Part shown: piece by piece, positions 4,521 to 5,462 of the stretch | Position numbering within the stretch: position 1 is the stretch's first letter | How the letters are laid out: each line of letters opens with the position of its first letter | From: Treponema sp. UBA2869 | GTDB lineage: Bacteria; Spirochaetota; Spirochaetia; Treponematales; Treponemataceae | Length of the DNA: 5,462 bases | Direction of reading: 5' to 3' | Assembly: GCA_002350445.1 (NCBI GenBank) | Contig: DEEV01000122.1 | Coordinates: 26,380-31,841 of the forward strand | Translations under genes and position numbers: made by a program | The notes under the pieces: generated by a model | Database searches by the model: none | Told to the model about the DNA's origin: nothing | Seen by the model: the letters and a program-made list of their open reading frames with translations, nothing else

Positions 4521-5462
4521 TTATACTAATCCCTGTGCAATCATAGCTTCGGCAACTTTTACGAAACCTGCAATGTTAGCACCAGCAACGTAGTTTACCC
4601 ACTTGCCTTCTGTCTGCTTGAATTTAACAGCAGTGTTGTAGCAGTTGTCGTGGATGTTAATCATGATGTTGTGGAGTTTTTCATCAACTTCAGCTGCTGA
4701 CCATGAAAGGCGTTCTGAGTTCTGAGACATTTCCAATCCAGATGTTGCAACACCACCGGCATTTGAAGCTTTTCCTGGTGCGTACAAAATCTTTGCAGCC
4801 TGGAACTTATTAACAGCATCCAAGTTAGAAGGCATGTTAGCACCTTCAGCAACAAGTTTAACACCGTTCTTCAAGAGCATATCTGCATCTTCGCCAAGAA
4901 GTTCGTTCTGTGTAGCACATGGGAATGCACAGTCACATTTAACTTCCCAAACTTTCTTTCCTTCGAAGTATTTTGCAGATGGGAACTGTTTTGCATATTC
5001 AGAAATACGACCGCGGCGAACAGTTTTGAGTTCCTTAACCCAGTCAAGTTTTTCCTGAGTAATACCGTCAGCATCGTAGATATATCCGTTTGAGTCAGAA
5101 AGTGTAACAACTTTTGCACCAAGCTGGATGAGTTTTTCTGCAGCATATTCTGCAACGTTTCCTGAACCAGAAACAACACAAACCTTACCCTTGAAGTCGT
5201 CTCCAACTTTCTTGAGCATTTCCTGTGCAAAGTAGATAAGACCGTATCCAGTAGCTTCTGTACGAATCAAAGAACCACCGAATGTAAGACCTTTACCTGT
5301 CAAAACTCCAGTATATTCATCGCGGATTCTCTTGTACTGACCAAAGAGGTAACCGATTTCACGGCCACCAACGTTCTTATCACCAGCTGGAACGTCTGTA
5401 TCAGCACCAATATGGCGATAAAGTTCTGTCATGAATGACTGGCAGAAGCGCATAACTTCTTT
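4521..5462 (-). CDS. gdhA: Glutamate dehydrogenase, hexameric class, probably NADP-dependent (5'-truncated by window edge)
   Basis: This cytoplasmic enzyme interconverts 2-oxoglutarate plus ammonium and glutamate, usually assimilating ammonium when NADPH-linked. The visible 313 residues continue into the window edge as Lys-Glu-Val before MRFCQ, matching the family's S-x-x-EVMRFCQ. The first ATG seen (5453) is therefore internal, and about 130-135 N-terminal residues are missing out of about 447. Numbered from that Met: GADTDVPAGD (16-25) ends in the catalytic Asp (D165 in the Clostridium symbiosum enzyme). FGGSLIRTEATGYG (58-71) follows, then the Rossmann fold with GSGNVA (96-101). LSDS (118-121) resembles NADP enzymes such as E. 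coli GdhA rather than the Gly-containing NAD type. NAGGVATSGLEMSQN (231-245) carries the substrate-contact Ser (238). The substrate lysines of the PxGGxKGG region lie outside the window. The stop is followed by twin hairpins, then the TSUP gene. The function is secure; the cofactor is an inference. Confidence 0.96.
   Translation of the reverse strand, partial: KEVMRFCQSFMTELYRHIGADTDVPAGDKNVGGREIGYLFGQYKRIRDEYTGVLTGKGLTFGGSLIRTEATGYGLIYFAQEMLKKVGDDFKGKVCVVSGSGNVAEYAAEKLIQLGAKVVTLSDSNGYIYDADGITQEKLDWVKELKTVRRGRISEYAKQFPSAKYFEGKKVWEVKCDCAFPCATQNELLGEDADMLLKNGVKLVAEGANMPSNLDAVNKFQAAKILYAPGKASNAGGVATSGLEMSQNSERLSWSAAEVDEKLHNIMINIHDNCYNTAVKFKQTEGKWVNYVAGANIAGFVKVAEAMIAQGLV

Noticed and set aside
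4661..5230. Overlapping open frames on both strands within gdhA
   Set aside because: They arise from codon bias in gdhA, whose own frame carries all the enzyme motifs.

Overview
The window looks like ordinary core chromosome from an AT-rich bacterium. It holds five protein-coding genes, two of them cut by the window edges, and one small RNA gene. I see no insertion sequence, phage gene, CRISPR array, tRNA or rRNA. Gene content, base composition and promoter style fit a host-associated anaerobe. A treponeme-like spirochaete is my best guess, because CBS-linked SpoIIE-type phosphatases and a short SRP RNA are at home there. That assignment is an inference made without database support.

Left part (1-904, plus strand): the C-terminal half of a CPA2-type cation/proton antiporter is followed by a short spacer carrying a sigma-70-like promoter, then the signal recognition particle RNA (ffs, about 772-899). 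The closing stem of that RNA, with the T run behind it, also serves as its terminator.

Middle (903-2453): a minus-strand gene for a serine/threonine phosphatase of the SpoIIE/RsbU type, with a CBS-like N-terminal sensor region, runs convergently into the end of the SRP RNA. The 297-bp divergent spacer upstream of it (2157-2453) contains A/T tracts, a near-consensus promoter firing right, and a terminator-like hairpin in the short leader of the next gene.

Right part (2454-5462): a plus-strand sodium/dicarboxylate-amino acid symporter (SLC1/DAACS family) converges, with a 14-bp overlap, on a minus-strand TSUP (TauE/SafE) permease. Upstream of the permease on the minus strand, across two stacked hairpins, lies the 3' two-thirds of glutamate dehydrogenase (gdhA). 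The symporter keeps the arginine expected for an acidic substrate. The neighbourhood is therefore compatible with glutamate/aspartate uptake and ammonium-glutamate interconversion, but the genes are not one operon.

I found no evidence for a new multi-gene system. The points most worth a second look are regulatory: the leader hairpin of the symporter, the twin GNRA-loop hairpins behind gdhA, and a possible leaderless start for the permease.
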